Positions 23,072 to 31,902 of a stretch of DNA of 45,519 bases are shown one piece after another. Numbering within the stretch: the first letter of the stretch is position 1; each line of letters begins with the position of its first letter. Source of the DNA: Oscillibacter sp. (GTDB lineage Bacteria; Bacillota; Clostridia; Oscillospirales; Oscillospiraceae); contig JAAVHC010000041.1 of the NCBI GenBank assembly GCA_014799925.1, positions 1 through 45,519 on the forward strand. Reading direction: 5' to 3'. The position numbers and the translations under genes are program-made. The notes beneath the pieces are model-generated. The model searched no databases and was not told the origin of the DNA. It saw only the letters and a program-made list of their open reading frames with translations.

Positions 23072-24292
23072 ATGAAAAAGTTGACCGCGCTGCTGCTGGC
23101 TCTTGCCATGCTGATGAGCCTGACGGCCTGTTCCCTGCCGTTCCTCGATAAGGCAGAGCCGGACGCCAAGGAGGACCCGGACGCCGGACTCCCGCAGGAG
23201 TCTCCCGCTGCGCCGGATATCCCTTCTGTCGAGCCGGAGATCCCCTCCGATACGCCGGACACCCTCCTTCCTGCCCCGGATAAGGACGACGGCGATATTT
23301 CCGGCCCGCCCGTCAGCAGTGATGAGTACGTCATTCGCGCCAGCCATACCGATGTGACACTGTTCTACGCCGGGGAAACCTTCCGCTTTACCGTTTGGGA
23401 CAGCAACGGAAACGACCCCGACGCCTGTACATACACCTCCGCCGACCCGGCTGTGGCGGCTGTGGATGAAGCCGGCGGCGAGATCACCGCCGTAGCGCCC
23501 GGTACCACCAAAATCACGGCCCATACGGAATTCGGCGGCAAGGAGCAGGATTTTGACTGCATCGTCCGGTGCAGATGGGAGGAGGGGGCCGGCGCCGGCG
23601 AGGAGAGCATCACGGCCAGCCATACGGATATCACCCTGCTCCATGCCGGAGAAACCTTTACTCTGTCCGCCCAGGGCGTGAGCGGCATTTACGCCAGTAC
23701 CTTCACCTCCGCCGATCCCGGAGTTGCCGTGGCAGACTGGGTGACCGGCGTTGTCACCGCCGTGGCTCCCGGCACGACGACCGTGACCATGCACGTGGAG
23801 TGCGAGGCGGGGCAGTATGATTTTCCGTGCACCGTCCGGTGCCAGTGGACGGCGGAGAGCGGGACCGCGCCCGGCGCGGCGGCGGCGCCGTCGCTCAGCG
23901 AGTTCTTCGCCACCCTGCAGAGCAGATATGAGGGTCTGGGCATGATGATGGTCATGGAGGGCGATCTGCTGGAAAACTACTATTCCGGCCTCAGCGGTAT
24001 CGCCTCCGTAGAGGAGATCCTGATTCAGGAGCCTATGATCAGCGTTTCCAACGTGGCCGTGGGCCTGGTGAAGCTGTCTGACAGCGCCTCTTCGGACGAT
24101 ATTGCCGCCGTGAAGAGCATTCTTCAGGACCGCATCACCACCCAGGCCGAGGGCGGCGCGTGGTATCCGGAGTCCTGCGAAACCTGGGAGAAGGGCGTGA
24201 TCACCTCTGCCTCCAACGTGGTGGCCATGTTCGTCCATCCCAGCGACGCCCAGGCTATGGCGAACCTGTTTACGAGCTCCTTTGGCAATTAA
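23072..24292 (+). CDS. Lipoprotein with two bacterial Ig-like (BIG2) domains and DUF4358-like C-terminus
   Basis: 406 residues. The signal peptide KKLTALLLALAMLMSLTAC has a lipobox cysteine at about residue 19. A Pro/Asp/Glu-rich linker follows (20-85), then two similar BIG2-like domains (about 90-175 and 180-270), each with SHTD-TL-AGETF and VAPGTT. The C-terminal domain (280-406, LLENYYSGL to VKSILQDRI) resembles DUF4358. It is an anchored surface protein. The start at 23072 has GGAGG 8 bases upstream. The stop codon touches the inverted repeat copy B. Confidence 0.85.
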   Translation: MKKLTALLLALAMLMSLTACSLPFLDKAEPDAKEDPDAGLPQESPAAPDIPSVEPEIPSDTPDTLLPAPDKDDGDISGPPVSSDEYVIRASHTDVTLFYAGETFRFTVWDSNGNDPDACTYTSADPAVAAVDEAGGEITAVAPGTTKITAHTEFGGKEQDFDCIVRCRWEEGAGAGEESITASHTDITLLHAGETFTLSAQGVSGIYASTFTSADPGVAVADWVTGVVTAVAPGTTTVTMHVECEAGQYDFPCTVRCQWTAESGTAPGAAAAPSLSEFFATLQSRYEGLGMMMVMEGDLLENYYSGLSGIASVEEILIQEPMISVSNVAVGLVKLSDSASSDDIAAVKSILQDRITTQAEGGAWYPESCETWEKGVITSASNVVAMFVHPSDAQAMANLFTSSFGN

Positions 24293-24412
24293 TACTTTTT
24301 CTTGAAAGAAAAAGGTCCTGGGCGGACGGCCAAATCCGCTCTTTTCTGCGCAGTTTGGCTCAATCCGCCGCACGGTAACCCTTGATACCTATAATTGAAA
24401 GAAAAAGTATCA
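24292..24412 (-). repeat. 121-bp repeat, copy B
   Basis: Perfect reverse complement of 19507-19627, with weaker similarity to about 24478. It contains copy 4 of the dispersed core (24314-24375). It begins at the last base of the lipoprotein stop codon. The rest of 24413-24510 holds no gene. Confidence 0.95.
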
Positions 24413-24511
24413 GAAAGAACTTTTCATGCGAGCCTATACCCATTGCAAATCCCAGATTTTTGCCCGGTGACGATATTGCGCTTTTAATCAGGGAATAGTA
24501 TAAGAATAAAG

Positions 24512-24537
24512 GGGAGGGCACAGATTCGTGCCCTCCC
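24512..24537 (-). terminator. Terminator of the HAD gene
   Basis: GGAGGGCAC and GTGCCCTCC pair (24513-24521 with 24528-24536) around a 6-nt loop, followed on the minus strand by CCTTTATTCTTA. It lies 23 bases past the HAD stop. Confidence 0.75.
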
Positions 24538-24559
24538 TTCTCCATACGCAGACCTTACT

Positions 24560-25183
24560 TTACAGCAGTTCTCCGAAATCCGAGATATACTGGTCGCACA
24601 GCTCCCGCATGTCCGCCTCGGCCCCGGTGAAATAACCGTCCCGGATGCCCACCACGGTCATGCCCGCGGCCTTGGCCCCCTTGCAGGCGGTGAGGGAATC
24701 GTCGAAGAACACGCACTCCCTGGGCTTCACCCCCAGCAGCGCCGCCGCCTGCCGGAAGATGGCCGGGGACTTCTTGTCCTCCCCCAGCTCCTGGGCGTAG
24801 ATGATCCTCTCGAAATAGGCGTCCAGTCCGTGGTTCCTTACCGCCGCCTGACAGTGCTCCGGGACGCAGGCGGTAAAAATGGCCATCCGGTGACCCGCCT
24901 CCTTACAGCGGTCCAGGTATTCCCGGACGTGGGGCTTGAGAGGGACCGTATCGTAGGAATTCCGGGCCAGCTCCATCCACTCCGCGATGATCTCCTCACA
25001 GGATTCCTCCATCTGAAAATGATTTTTTGTAAAAATGGCGCAGTTTCGCAGAATGGAGTGGGCCACGCCGTCGTGGTATTCCTGGCTGTATTCATAGCCG
25101 TGGCGGGCGAGGAAGACCTTGTCCACCTCCAGCCACACGCCGTTGGAGTCGATCAGGGTGCCGTCCAGGTCGAATAATAACAT
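24560..25183 (-). CDS. HAD family hydrolase
   Basis: 207 residues. The motif I nucleophile is FDLDGTLIDS (residues 4-13), motif II is FTACVPE, and motifs III/IV are KKSPAIFRQAAALLG and CVFFDDSLTACKGAKAAG. The helical cap lies between residues 15 and 85, as in the beta-phosphoglucomutase/phosphoglycolate phosphatase group. The ATG at 25181-25183 has CAGGAG 7 bases upstream. It is a small phosphatase of unknown substrate. Confidence 0.92.
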   Translation of the reverse strand: MLLFDLDGTLIDSNGVWLEVDKVFLARHGYEYSQEYHDGVAHSILRNCAIFTKNHFQMEESCEEIIAEWMELARNSYDTVPLKPHVREYLDRCKEAGHRMAIFTACVPEHCQAAVRNHGLDAYFERIIYAQELGEDKKSPAIFRQAAALLGVKPRECVFFDDSLTACKGAKAAGMTVVGIRDGYFTGAEADMRELCDQYISDFGELL

Positions 25184-25274
25184 AAAGCGTCTCCTGTTTC
25201 GATTTGTCAGAAAGAGTTGGTTATTGTGGGGAAACCGGATAAAAGGTGTTGTATGGGGCGCGCTGGCCGCGCGC

Positions 25275-25883
25275 TTAGCACCAGAACCGCCAGGGGAAGT
25301 CGATGGCTTCCTCGGCATAGTCGATGCCGATCCGCTTCCCGGTGTGAAAGGGCAGGTCGTCCGGCCGGCGCTCCAGGCCCAGCTCCGGAAGATCGTGGGC
25401 CAGATACAGCGCGCCGCTGCCCAGCGGCAGGGCGTTCAGCTCCCTGGTAACAGACAACCCCCTGCACAGCTTCCCCGGCCCGTTCATGAAGTTTTTCCGC
25501 TGATAGGCGCTCATCTCCGCCGCCGCCACGCCGAACCGCCGCCGGGCCACGGCGTCCGCGTTATATACCGGCGTACCACTCCGGATCAGGACGGCGGAGG
25601 CTGCCCCCTCCTGTCCGGTGACGAAGTTGAGACAGCTGTACATGCCGTAAATCAGGTAAACATAGGCGGTGCCGGGGGCGGCGTAGAGGGTCTCGGTGCG
25701 CTTGGTCCGCCTGCCGCCGTAGGCGTGGCAGGCCTTGTCGATGGCGCCGATATAAGCCTCTGTCTCCGTGATCCGGCAGACCATGGTTTCGCCGCCGTCC
25801 ACCCGGACCAGATAGCGGCCCAGCAGCTCCTGGGCGGCGGTCACGGTGTCCTGAAGGAAAAATTTCTCGTCAAGTCTTGCCAT
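25275..25883 (-). CDS. DNA-3-methyladenine glycosylase (AAG/MPG family)
   Basis: 202 residues that remove alkylated purines from DNA. CRITETEAYIGAIDKACHAY contains the catalytic Glu. TETLYAAPGTAYVYLIYGMYSCLNFVT is the flipping pocket, and SAVLIRSGTP and NFMNGPGKLCRGLSV are invariant. The ATG at 25881-25883 is preferred over an upstream in-frame start. It has its own promoter, divergent from the exporter gene. Confidence 0.95.
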   Translation of the reverse strand: MARLDEKFFLQDTVTAAQELLGRYLVRVDGGETMVCRITETEAYIGAIDKACHAYGGRRTKRTETLYAAPGTAYVYLIYGMYSCLNFVTGQEGAASAVLIRSGTPVYNADAVARRRFGVAAAEMSAYQRKNFMNGPGKLCRGLSVTRELNALPLGSGALYLAHDLPELGLERRPDDLPFHTGKRIGIDYAEEAIDFPWRFWC

Positions 25884-25919
25884 TTTCGTACCTCTCTGGT
25901 AGGATAACATTTCAGCACT

Positions 25920-25949
25920 ATTGTATCATATGCCGGCACACTATTGCAA
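25920..25949 (-). promoter_or_regulatory. Promoter of the 3-methyladenine glycosylase gene
   Basis: TTGCAA (25944-25949), 18-bp spacer, TACAAT (25920-25925), minus strand. Confidence 0.7.
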
Positions 25950-25966
25950 GAGCGAGGTAAGACGCC

Positions 25967-26860
25967 ATGAGCGAACATATGATGAGAAAATTGGCCAAGC
26001 CCATGCTGTTTCTGGCGGCGTTCATCTGGGGCAGCTCTTTCTTTATTATGAAGGACGCTCTGGACCAGCTGCCGGTGCAGTATCTGCTGGCCATCCGGTT
26101 TACTTCCGGCGCGGTGCTGCTGGGGCTGTTCTGCTGGAAGAAATGGCGGATTTTCACAACCGACTATCTCTGGCGGGGAGCCGTGATCGGGACCATGCTG
26201 TATCTGGGCTACTCCATCCAGACCTACGGTCTGGCCCTGACCACGCCGTCCAAAAACGCCTTTCTGACCTCTGTGTACTGCGTGTTGGTGCCGTTTTTGT
26301 ACTGGATTTTCGCGAAAAGCAAGCCGGACCGGTACAACGTGCTGGCGGCGGTGCTGTGCGTGGCGGGGGTAGGGCTGGTGAGCCTCACCGGAGACCTGAC
26401 GGTGAACACCGGGGATGGCCTGACCCTGATCTGCGCGGTGTTCTACGCCATGCACATCGTGACGGTATCCAAGCTTTCCGCAGGGAAGGACGTTTCCCTC
26501 CTGACTGTGTTCCAGTTCATTTTCGCGGCCCTGTACGCCTGGGCCGGCGGCGTGCTGGCGGAGACCTTTCCCGCCCGGGCGCTGGCAAATCCGGAGGTCC
26601 TGCTGCCCCTGGCTTATCTGGCGGTGATAGCCACCACGGTGGCCCTGCTGTTCCAGAACGTGGGCCAGGTGTGGTCCGACCCGGCGTCGGCGTCGGTGAT
26701 TTTATCGCTGGAGTCAGTGTTCGGGGTGCTGTGCTCGGTGGCGTTTGCCGGGGATCAGGTGAGCAGGCGGATGCTGGCGGGATTCGCGCTGATTTTCGCT
26801 GCGGTGGTTTGCAGCGAGACAAAGTTTTCGTTTCTGAGGAAAAATAAGGGGGAAGAATAG
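25967..26860 (+). CDS. DMT superfamily transporter (EamA)
   Basis: 297 residues with ten predicted membrane helices in two EamA repeats. FLAAFIWGSSFFIMKDAL opens repeat 1, and YGLALTTPSKNAFLTSVYCV and QVWSDPASASVILSLESVFG are conserved gating segments. Exports or imports a small metabolite of unknown identity. A GAGGTAA ribosome site precedes the ATG. Confidence 0.93.
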   Translation: MSEHMMRKLAKPMLFLAAFIWGSSFFIMKDALDQLPVQYLLAIRFTSGAVLLGLFCWKKWRIFTTDYLWRGAVIGTMLYLGYSIQTYGLALTTPSKNAFLTSVYCVLVPFLYWIFAKSKPDRYNVLAAVLCVAGVGLVSLTGDLTVNTGDGLTLICAVFYAMHIVTVSKLSAGKDVSLLTVFQFIFAALYAWAGGVLAETFPARALANPEVLLPLAYLAVIATTVALLFQNVGQVWSDPASASVILSLESVFGVLCSVAFAGDQVSRRMLAGFALIFAAVVCSETKFSFLRKNKGEE

Positions 26861-26883
26861 AAGCGGACGCTTGGCCGCCCGGG

Positions 26884-26912
26884 TGGACAAGCAGATAAAA
26901 TTGTGCTATACT
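26884..26912 (+). promoter_or_regulatory. Promoter of the tagA-tmk genes
   Basis: TGGACA (26884-26889), 17-bp spacer, TATACT (26907-26912). Confidence 0.75.
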
Positions 26913-26949
26913 GGGAAAAACAACCTTTGAATCAGAAGGAGAAAAAGCG

Positions 26950-27672
26950 GTGCAGGTAAATGTATTAGGCGTGGGCTTTGACAATATCACCATGGAGGAG
27001 GCGGTGACGGAAGGCGTGCGCCTGCTGAGCGCGGAGGGCGCCCACTACGCGGTCACCCCCAACCCGGAGATTGTGGAGGTCTGCCGGGAGGACCGGTCGG
27101 CCCTGGAGGCCGTCAACGGCGCGGACCTGGTGCTGGCCGACGGCATCGGGGTGATTTACGGCGCGAAGATGCTGGGCACGCCCCTGAAGGGCCGGGTCAC
27201 CGGCATCGGCTTCGCCCAGGGGCTCATGGAGCGGATGGCGGAGAATGGGAAATCCCTCTATCTGCTGGGAGCCAGGCCCGGCGTGGCGGAAAAGGCGGCG
27301 GAAAACCTGAAGACCCAGTATCCTGGGCTGCGGATTGCCGGAACCCGCGACGGCTATTTCCAGGAGGACGGCCCGGTGATCGAGGCTATCCGGGCCAGCG
27401 GCGCGGACGCGGTGTTCGTCTGTTTGGGCGCGCCTAAACAGGAAAAATGGATGCGGAAAAACGGCGAGGCCACCGGCGCTCATCTGCTGGTGGGGCTGGG
27501 CGGCTGCCTGGACGTGTTCTCCGGCGAGGTCCAGCGGGCTCCGGAGGTGTTCCAGAAGCTGGGACTGGAGTGGCTTCACCGGCTGGCGAAGAATCCCAGC
27601 CGCATTGGCCGGATGATGAAGCTGCCCATGTTTCTGGTCCATGTAGCGGGGGAGAAGGGAAAGAAGAAATGA
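26950..27672 (+). CDS. WecG/TagA/CpsF family glycosyltransferase
   Basis: 240 residues. The family signature begins LGVGFDNITMEEAV, then HYAVTPNPEIV, LADGIGVIYGAKMLGTPL, YLLGARPGVAEKAAENL and FVCLGAPKQEKWM. TagA transfers N-acetylmannosamine onto undecaprenyl-PP-GlcNAc in wall teichoic acid or related polymer synthesis. TagO and the GlcNAc 2-epimerase that supply its substrates are encoded at 36538-38785. GTG start with AAGGAG 8 bases upstream. Confidence 0.93.
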   Translation: MQVNVLGVGFDNITMEEAVTEGVRLLSAEGAHYAVTPNPEIVEVCREDRSALEAVNGADLVLADGIGVIYGAKMLGTPLKGRVTGIGFAQGLMERMAENGKSLYLLGARPGVAEKAAENLKTQYPGLRIAGTRDGYFQEDGPVIEAIRASGADAVFVCLGAPKQEKWMRKNGEATGAHLLVGLGGCLDVFSGEVQRAPEVFQKLGLEWLHRLAKNPSRIGRMMKLPMFLVHVAGEKGKKK

Positions 27673-28340
27673 GCGGAAAACTGATTGTTCTGGAGGGCAC
27701 CGACGGCGCGGGCAAGACCACCCAGACCCGTCTCATGGCCCGGCGGCTGGAGCGGGAGGGCGTCGGCTTCCGGGAGATCGACTTCCCCCGGTACGGAAGT
27801 CCCTTCGCAAAGCCCGTGGAGATGTATTTGCAGGGCGCGCTGGGCGCAAAGCCCGGCGACGTCAGCGCCTGCGCCGCCTCCACTCTGTACGCCGTGGACC
27901 GCTATGGCGCGTATAAAGAGGATTGGGGCGCGGACTACGAGAGCGGCAGGCTGATCCTGGCCAACCGCTACACCACCTCCAACGCCGTCCATCAGGCCCC
28001 CAAGCTGCCCCCGGAGGAGCGCTGGGCTTATCTGGACTGGCTCTTTGACCTGGAATATAACCGCCTGGCTCTGCCAAAGCCGGATCTGGTAATTTATCTG
28101 GACCTCCCGGTGGAGGTTTCCGCCCAGCTTCTCCGCCGCCGGCAGGAGGCCACCCACACCAGGGCCGATATCCATGAGCAGGATGAGGCCTACCTCCGCT
28201 CCTGCCGGGAGAGTTCCCGGGAGATCGTGAAGCGCCTGGGCTGGCGGCGGGTGGACTGCGCCAGGGATGGGGCCGTCCGTACACCGGATGACATCCATCA
28301 GGAGCTGTGGGAGATCGTCCGGCCGCTGGCCGGGAAGTAA
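27669..28340 (+). CDS. tmk: Thymidylate kinase family protein
   Basis: 223 residues. P-loop EGTDGAGKTTQ, DFPRYGSPFAKP, the nucleotide site ANRYTTSNAVHQ and the LID segment LLRRRQEATHTRADIHEQD are recognisable. It would phosphorylate dTMP to dTDP. The LID and DFPRYGS version is the form seen in a clostridial subgroup, slightly longer than classical Tmk (about 205-213 aa). It overlaps tagA by 4 bases (ATGA). Some relatives are annotated only as deoxynucleoside kinases. Confidence 0.88.
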   Translation: MSGKLIVLEGTDGAGKTTQTRLMARRLEREGVGFREIDFPRYGSPFAKPVEMYLQGALGAKPGDVSACAASTLYAVDRYGAYKEDWGADYESGRLILANRYTTSNAVHQAPKLPPEERWAYLDWLFDLEYNRLALPKPDLVIYLDLPVEVSAQLLRRRQEATHTRADIHEQDEAYLRSCRESSREIVKRLGWRRVDCARDGAVRTPDDIHQELWEIVRPLAGK

Positions 28341-28397
28341 ACGGCCCGGATCCTCCGGGGTGCGCGAGCTTTGTCAAAAGGGAGTCTGAGAGCCATC

Positions 28398-29042
28398 ATG
28401 GACAGCCGGATCATTGACGATGCAATAGAATATGTAAGGGGAATCTTTGCGCACGACTATGGCGGCCATGACTTTTTTCATACCATCAGAGTATTCAAAA
28501 TGGCGGCGGCGATCGCGAAGCGGGAAGGGGCGGAGCTGCTGACCGTCCAATTAGCCGCGCTGCTGCACGATGTGGATGATGTCAAGCTGTCGCCGAAGAC
28601 GCACAGGAACAGGGAGAGGGCGGTCAGCTTTTTGAGCAGATATGATATTCCGCAGGAAACCATAGCGGAGATCTGCGATATAATCGACACGGTTTCCTTT
28701 GCCGGAACAGATACCGTCACTCCAAAATCGCTGGAAGGCAAGTGCGTGCAGGATGCGGACAGGCTGGACGCTATGGGCGCGATTGGGATCGCAAGAGCAT
28801 TTGCTTACGGCGGCAGCCACAACAGAGCGATCCATGACCCTGGTATTCCTTTTCAGGAAGAAATGAACAGGGAGGAATACCGGAACAGTCTTTCCACCAC
28901 CATCAACCATTTTTATGAAAAGCTGCTGCGGCTCCATGCGCTTATGAATACGGACACGGCGAAGGCGATATCGAAAGAGAGAGACGCGTATATGAGATCA
29001 TATCTTTCAGAATTCCTCGCGGAATGGGAGGGCGTTCGATAG
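28398..29042 (+). CDS. HD domain phosphohydrolase
   Basis: 214 residues with the HD metal site: H24/H28 in GGHDFFHTIRV, HD at 57-58 in LLHDVDD, and a later Asp in VQDADRLDAMGAIGIARAF. This is the YedJ/YpgQ type of small HD hydrolase, probably acting on nucleotides. An in-frame TTG at 28371 is possible, but the ATG at 28398 fits the family start (DSRIIDDAIEYV). Confidence 0.9.
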   Translation: MDSRIIDDAIEYVRGIFAHDYGGHDFFHTIRVFKMAAAIAKREGAELLTVQLAALLHDVDDVKLSPKTHRNRERAVSFLSRYDIPQETIAEICDIIDTVSFAGTDTVTPKSLEGKCVQDADRLDAMGAIGIARAFAYGGSHNRAIHDPGIPFQEEMNREEYRNSLSTTINHFYEKLLRLHALMNTDTAKAISKERDAYMRSYLSEFLAEWEGVR

Positions 29043-29089
29043 CTTCCGATATGCTGCTGCGGCTCTGTTGTGTGTGGACAGACGCCTGC

Positions 29090-29116
29090 AAAAAAGACGA
29101 GGGCGCTTTCGCGCCC
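29090..29116 (-). terminator. Terminator of the Cys-rich gene
   Basis: GGGCGC-GAAA-GCGCCC stem (29101-29116) followed on the minus strand by TCGTCTTTTTT. Confidence 0.85.
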
Positions 29117-29143
29117 CCGTCCCTGCCCGGGTATGTAGCCTCA

Positions 29144-29320
29144 TCAGCAGCAACTGCAGTTGCTGCCGCAGGTGCAGCCGCAATTGCAGCTGTTGCAGCC
29201 GCAGTTACAGCCGCAGCTGCAGTTGTTGCTGCCGCATCCGCTGCCATTGCCGCAGCCGAACAGCAGGATGATGATCAAAATGATCCACAGGTAACCGAAA
29301 TCGTTGCCGTTGTTCCACAT
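29144..29320 (-). CDS. 58-aa membrane protein with a cysteine-rich tail
   Basis: MWNNGNDFGYLWIILIIILL forms one membrane helix, then a tail of about 38 residues contains 14 Cys arranged as CxC pairs with Gly, Ser and Asn spacers. GAGGTG lies 9 bases upstream and a good terminator follows. I know no named family with this tail. It resembles small spore-coat or YjcZ-like sporulation peptides in its N-terminal half, and the tail could bind metal or crosslink. The opposite strand shows only alanine repeats and is a shadow. Confidence 0.75.
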   Translation of the reverse strand: MWNNGNDFGYLWIILIIILLFGCGNGSGCGSNNCSCGCNCGCNSCNCGCTCGSNCSCC

Positions 29321-29416
29321 GTTTTGTTTCACCTCACTTATCAATCTGGACCATACTATGCCGGAAAAGGCCGGAAGGCAGCTTGACCGGGAAAAATTCT
29401 TTGAGGAAACAGAAAA

Positions 29417-30508
29417 ATGTTCCATTCTATCACCCTTGCCCTGGATATGAAGGGCTGTCCCAACCGCTGCAAGCACTGCTGGATGGGCTGGAGCCCCAAC
29501 GGGGACATGCCGGAAGGGGATCTGGCCGCGGCGGCGGCGGACTTCGCCCCCTTCGCCGAAACTCTGGAAATTGACGATTGGGACCGGGAGCCGGACTACT
29601 CGGACCGCTACCGGGAACGCTGGGAGCTGTGCTGTCAACTGTCCGGCCCCAGGCCCCGCCAGCCCCACTTCGAGCTGGCCAGTGTCTGGCGGCTGGTCCG
29701 GGACGAGGACTACGCCCCATGGCTGGCCGGACTGGGGGTGCGGGCCGTGCAGCTGACGCTCTTCGGCGGCGAGGAGACCACCGACTGGTACACCGGACGG
29801 AGGGGCGCCTACCGGGAAATTCTGCAATCTATGGATATTCTGCTGAAAAACGGCATTGCTCCCCGCGTTCAGGTGTTTGTCAGCAAGCGGAACCTGGCCG
29901 AGCTGCCTCTGGTGGAGGCGCTGATCAAAAAACTGGACCTGGACCGCCGCTGCCGGGAAATCGGGCGGGAGTTCTCCTGTTTTGTCCACCAGGGCAGCTG
30001 CGACGGCGGGAACCGGCAGTTTTACGACGAGTGGGTCACGCCGGAGGACCTGGACAGGATTCCGGAGCGCCTGGCGACGGGAACCCTGAACCACTTCCGG
30101 GCCGGGACGCTTTTGGAGGTTTTTGGCCGGACGGAGGGCGAGCTCTGCCGGGAGCTGCTGGCGGACGAATCCACTTTCCGCTATGTATCCGACGACCCGG
30201 TATTCTTTATCGACAGCAGCTATGACGTCTACCCCAATATCACCACCCCCTCGCCCATCTGGCGGCTGGGGAACTGGAAGCGGGACGGGGCCAAGGCCGT
30301 GCTGGACGCCTATGTTGACAGCCGCTCCATCGCTCAGCGGACCCGGCTGACCGTGCCGGTCCGCCGGCTGGCGGAGGCCCACGGCAACCCGGACAGCCGG
30401 CGGCTTTTTGGCCGGGACGAGTATATCGAGCTTTTGCTGCACCGGTATTGTACCGCCGCCGGGCAGCCACAGACTGCCGGGACAGTCGTTCGGCCAAAGG
30501 CCGAATGA
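29417..30508 (+). CDS. Radical SAM protein
   Basis: 363 residues with the [4Fe-4S] motif CPNRCKHC (C14, C18, C21) almost at the N-terminus. QLTLFGGEET is the GGE-like SAM motif, and the protein has later cysteines in C-terminal parts. There is no SPASM-like Cys cluster that I can recognise. The substrate is unknown. It is a stand-alone gene in front of mltG; a GGCC hairpin at the 3' end (about 30489-30507) lies within the coding sequence. Confidence 0.85.
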   Translation: MFHSITLALDMKGCPNRCKHCWMGWSPNGDMPEGDLAAAAADFAPFAETLEIDDWDREPDYSDRYRERWELCCQLSGPRPRQPHFELASVWRLVRDEDYAPWLAGLGVRAVQLTLFGGEETTDWYTGRRGAYREILQSMDILLKNGIAPRVQVFVSKRNLAELPLVEALIKKLDLDRRCREIGREFSCFVHQGSCDGGNRQFYDEWVTPEDLDRIPERLATGTLNHFRAGTLLEVFGRTEGELCRELLADESTFRYVSDDPVFFIDSSYDVYPNITTPSPIWRLGNWKRDGAKAVLDAYVDSRSIAQRTRLTVPVRRLAEAHGNPDSRRLFGRDEYIELLLHRYCTAAGQPQTAGTVVRPKAE

Positions 30509-30603
30509 CCGCCCCTGAGCAGCGGGCGGAACGGCTCAAATCAGATGGTATGATTCCAGCCGTTTAACGCGGGAACCATATCCGCAAGGAAGGATGTAAC
30601 GCC

Positions 30604-31902
30604 ATGAATCAGGACGACCGCTATAAAACCACCAGTTGGGACAGCAGCGAGGTGGCCCGCCAGGCCGAACGCGGCGAGCCCTCCCGTTCCGCTGAGGCAG
30701 ACCGCCGGCCCCGCTCCGCCGGAGGGGGACAGGAGCGCTCCCAGCCCGCCGGGACCGCAAAGAAGAAGAAAAAGCGGAAAAAGAAGCGCACCAATCCGCT
30801 GCTGGCAATTCTCCTCTGGGTGGTGATCGTGGCCTCCTCCTCCGCCATCTGCGCGGGGGTGGGCTGGATGCTGGCCAATGACTTCGCCGCGCTGAACAAG
30901 CCCTCCAGGGAGGACACGATTCAGATTACTGAGGATTATATCGCCGAAGTGTCACGGGAGAGGCAGGAGGACGGTTCTATCAAAGAGGTTACCCACTATA
31001 ACATGGAGCGGGTGGCCGGAGAGCTGAAGGAGAAGGGCATTATCGAGTACGACTGGTTCTTCCGGCTCTTCTGCAAGTTCTACCACGCGGATACCAAGCT
31101 GACCCAGGGAACCTTCACCCTGAATACGGATATGGACTATATGGCCCTGATCCGGGGGATGCGCACCACCGGCGGCAAGGCGGAAACGGTGACCCTCACG
31201 ATTCCGGAGGGCTATACGGTCAGCCAGATCATTGACCTGCTGGCGGAGAACAAGGTGGCCACCGTGGAGAAATTGACGGATACCGCCGCCAATTACGTCT
31301 TTGAAAAGTATTCCTTCGTGGACAACGAGAATCTGGGCGATATCAGCCGTCTGGAGGGCTATCTGTTCCCGGACACCTACAATTTCTATGTAGGCGCGCG
31401 CCCGGAGCTGGCCTTCGGCTCCATGCTCTCCAACTTCCAGAACAAGGTCTATACCAACGAGGATCTGGCGGACCTCTTCGCCGAGTCCGACTACAGCATC
31501 CGGGAGATCATCACCATGGCATCCCTCATCGAGCGGGAAACCGACGGCTCCGACCGCCGGAGCATCTCCTCCGTGATCCATAACCGTCTGGAGAAGGGCG
31601 GAGAGGCCGGCCATCTGCTGCAAATCGACGCGGCCTTGGTGTACGCCGCCGGGCGTCCCATTACCCAGGAGGACTATACGGGCCTGGACAGCCCCTATAA
31701 CCTGTACCAGCACGCCGGTCTGCCCCCCACGCCCATTGCCAATCCGGGCCTTGCCTCTATCCAGGCGGCCCTGAACCCGGCGGATACCAATTACTATTAC
31801 TACGTCCTGGTGGGCGAAAAGCATGTGTTCAGCGAGACCCTGGCCGAGCACAACCGGAACGTAGCCGCTGCGGCGGCCGCGGCAGCACAAGCCGGAGAAT
31901 GA
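30604..31902 (+). CDS. mltG: Endolytic murein transglycosylase
   Basis: 432 residues. A long charged cytoplasmic head with a Lys-rich run (residues 53-63) precedes one membrane helix (64-88). The outer YceG domain includes LTIPEGYTVSQI (LysM-like), LEGYLFPDTYNF, the catalytic Glu310 in MASLIERE, and the C-terminal GLPPTPIANPGLASI and DTNYYYYVL. It cuts nascent glycan strands and sets their length. The poly-Ala C-terminus is low complexity. Coupled to the U32 gene by a 4-base overlap. Confidence 0.96.
   Translation: MNQDDRYKTTSWDSSEVARQAERGEPSRSAEADRRPRSAGGGQERSQPAGTAKKKKKRKKKRTNPLLAILLWVVIVASSSAICAGVGWMLANDFAALNKPSREDTIQITEDYIAEVSRERQEDGSIKEVTHYNMERVAGELKEKGIIEYDWFFRLFCKFYHADTKLTQGTFTLNTDMDYMALIRGMRTTGGKAETVTLTIPEGYTVSQIIDLLAENKVATVEKLTDTAANYVFEKYSFVDNENLGDISRLEGYLFPDTYNFYVGARPELAFGSMLSNFQNKVYTNEDLADLFAESDYSIREIITMASLIERETDGSDRRSISSVIHNRLEKGGEAGHLLQIDAALVYAAGRPITQEDYTGLDSPYNLYQHAGLPPTPIANPGLASIQAALNPADTNYYYYVLVGEKHVFSETLAEHNRNVAAAAAAAAQAGE

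Noticed and set aside
29150-29250. CRISPR-like or tandem repeat array
   Set aside because: The repetition is codon-level CxC coding in the Cys-rich peptide; there are no spaced direct repeats.
29144-30442. Minus-strand frame of 432 codons including the Cys-rich peptide
   Set aside because: Only the last 58 codons are supported; the upstream part is a shadow of the radical SAM gene.
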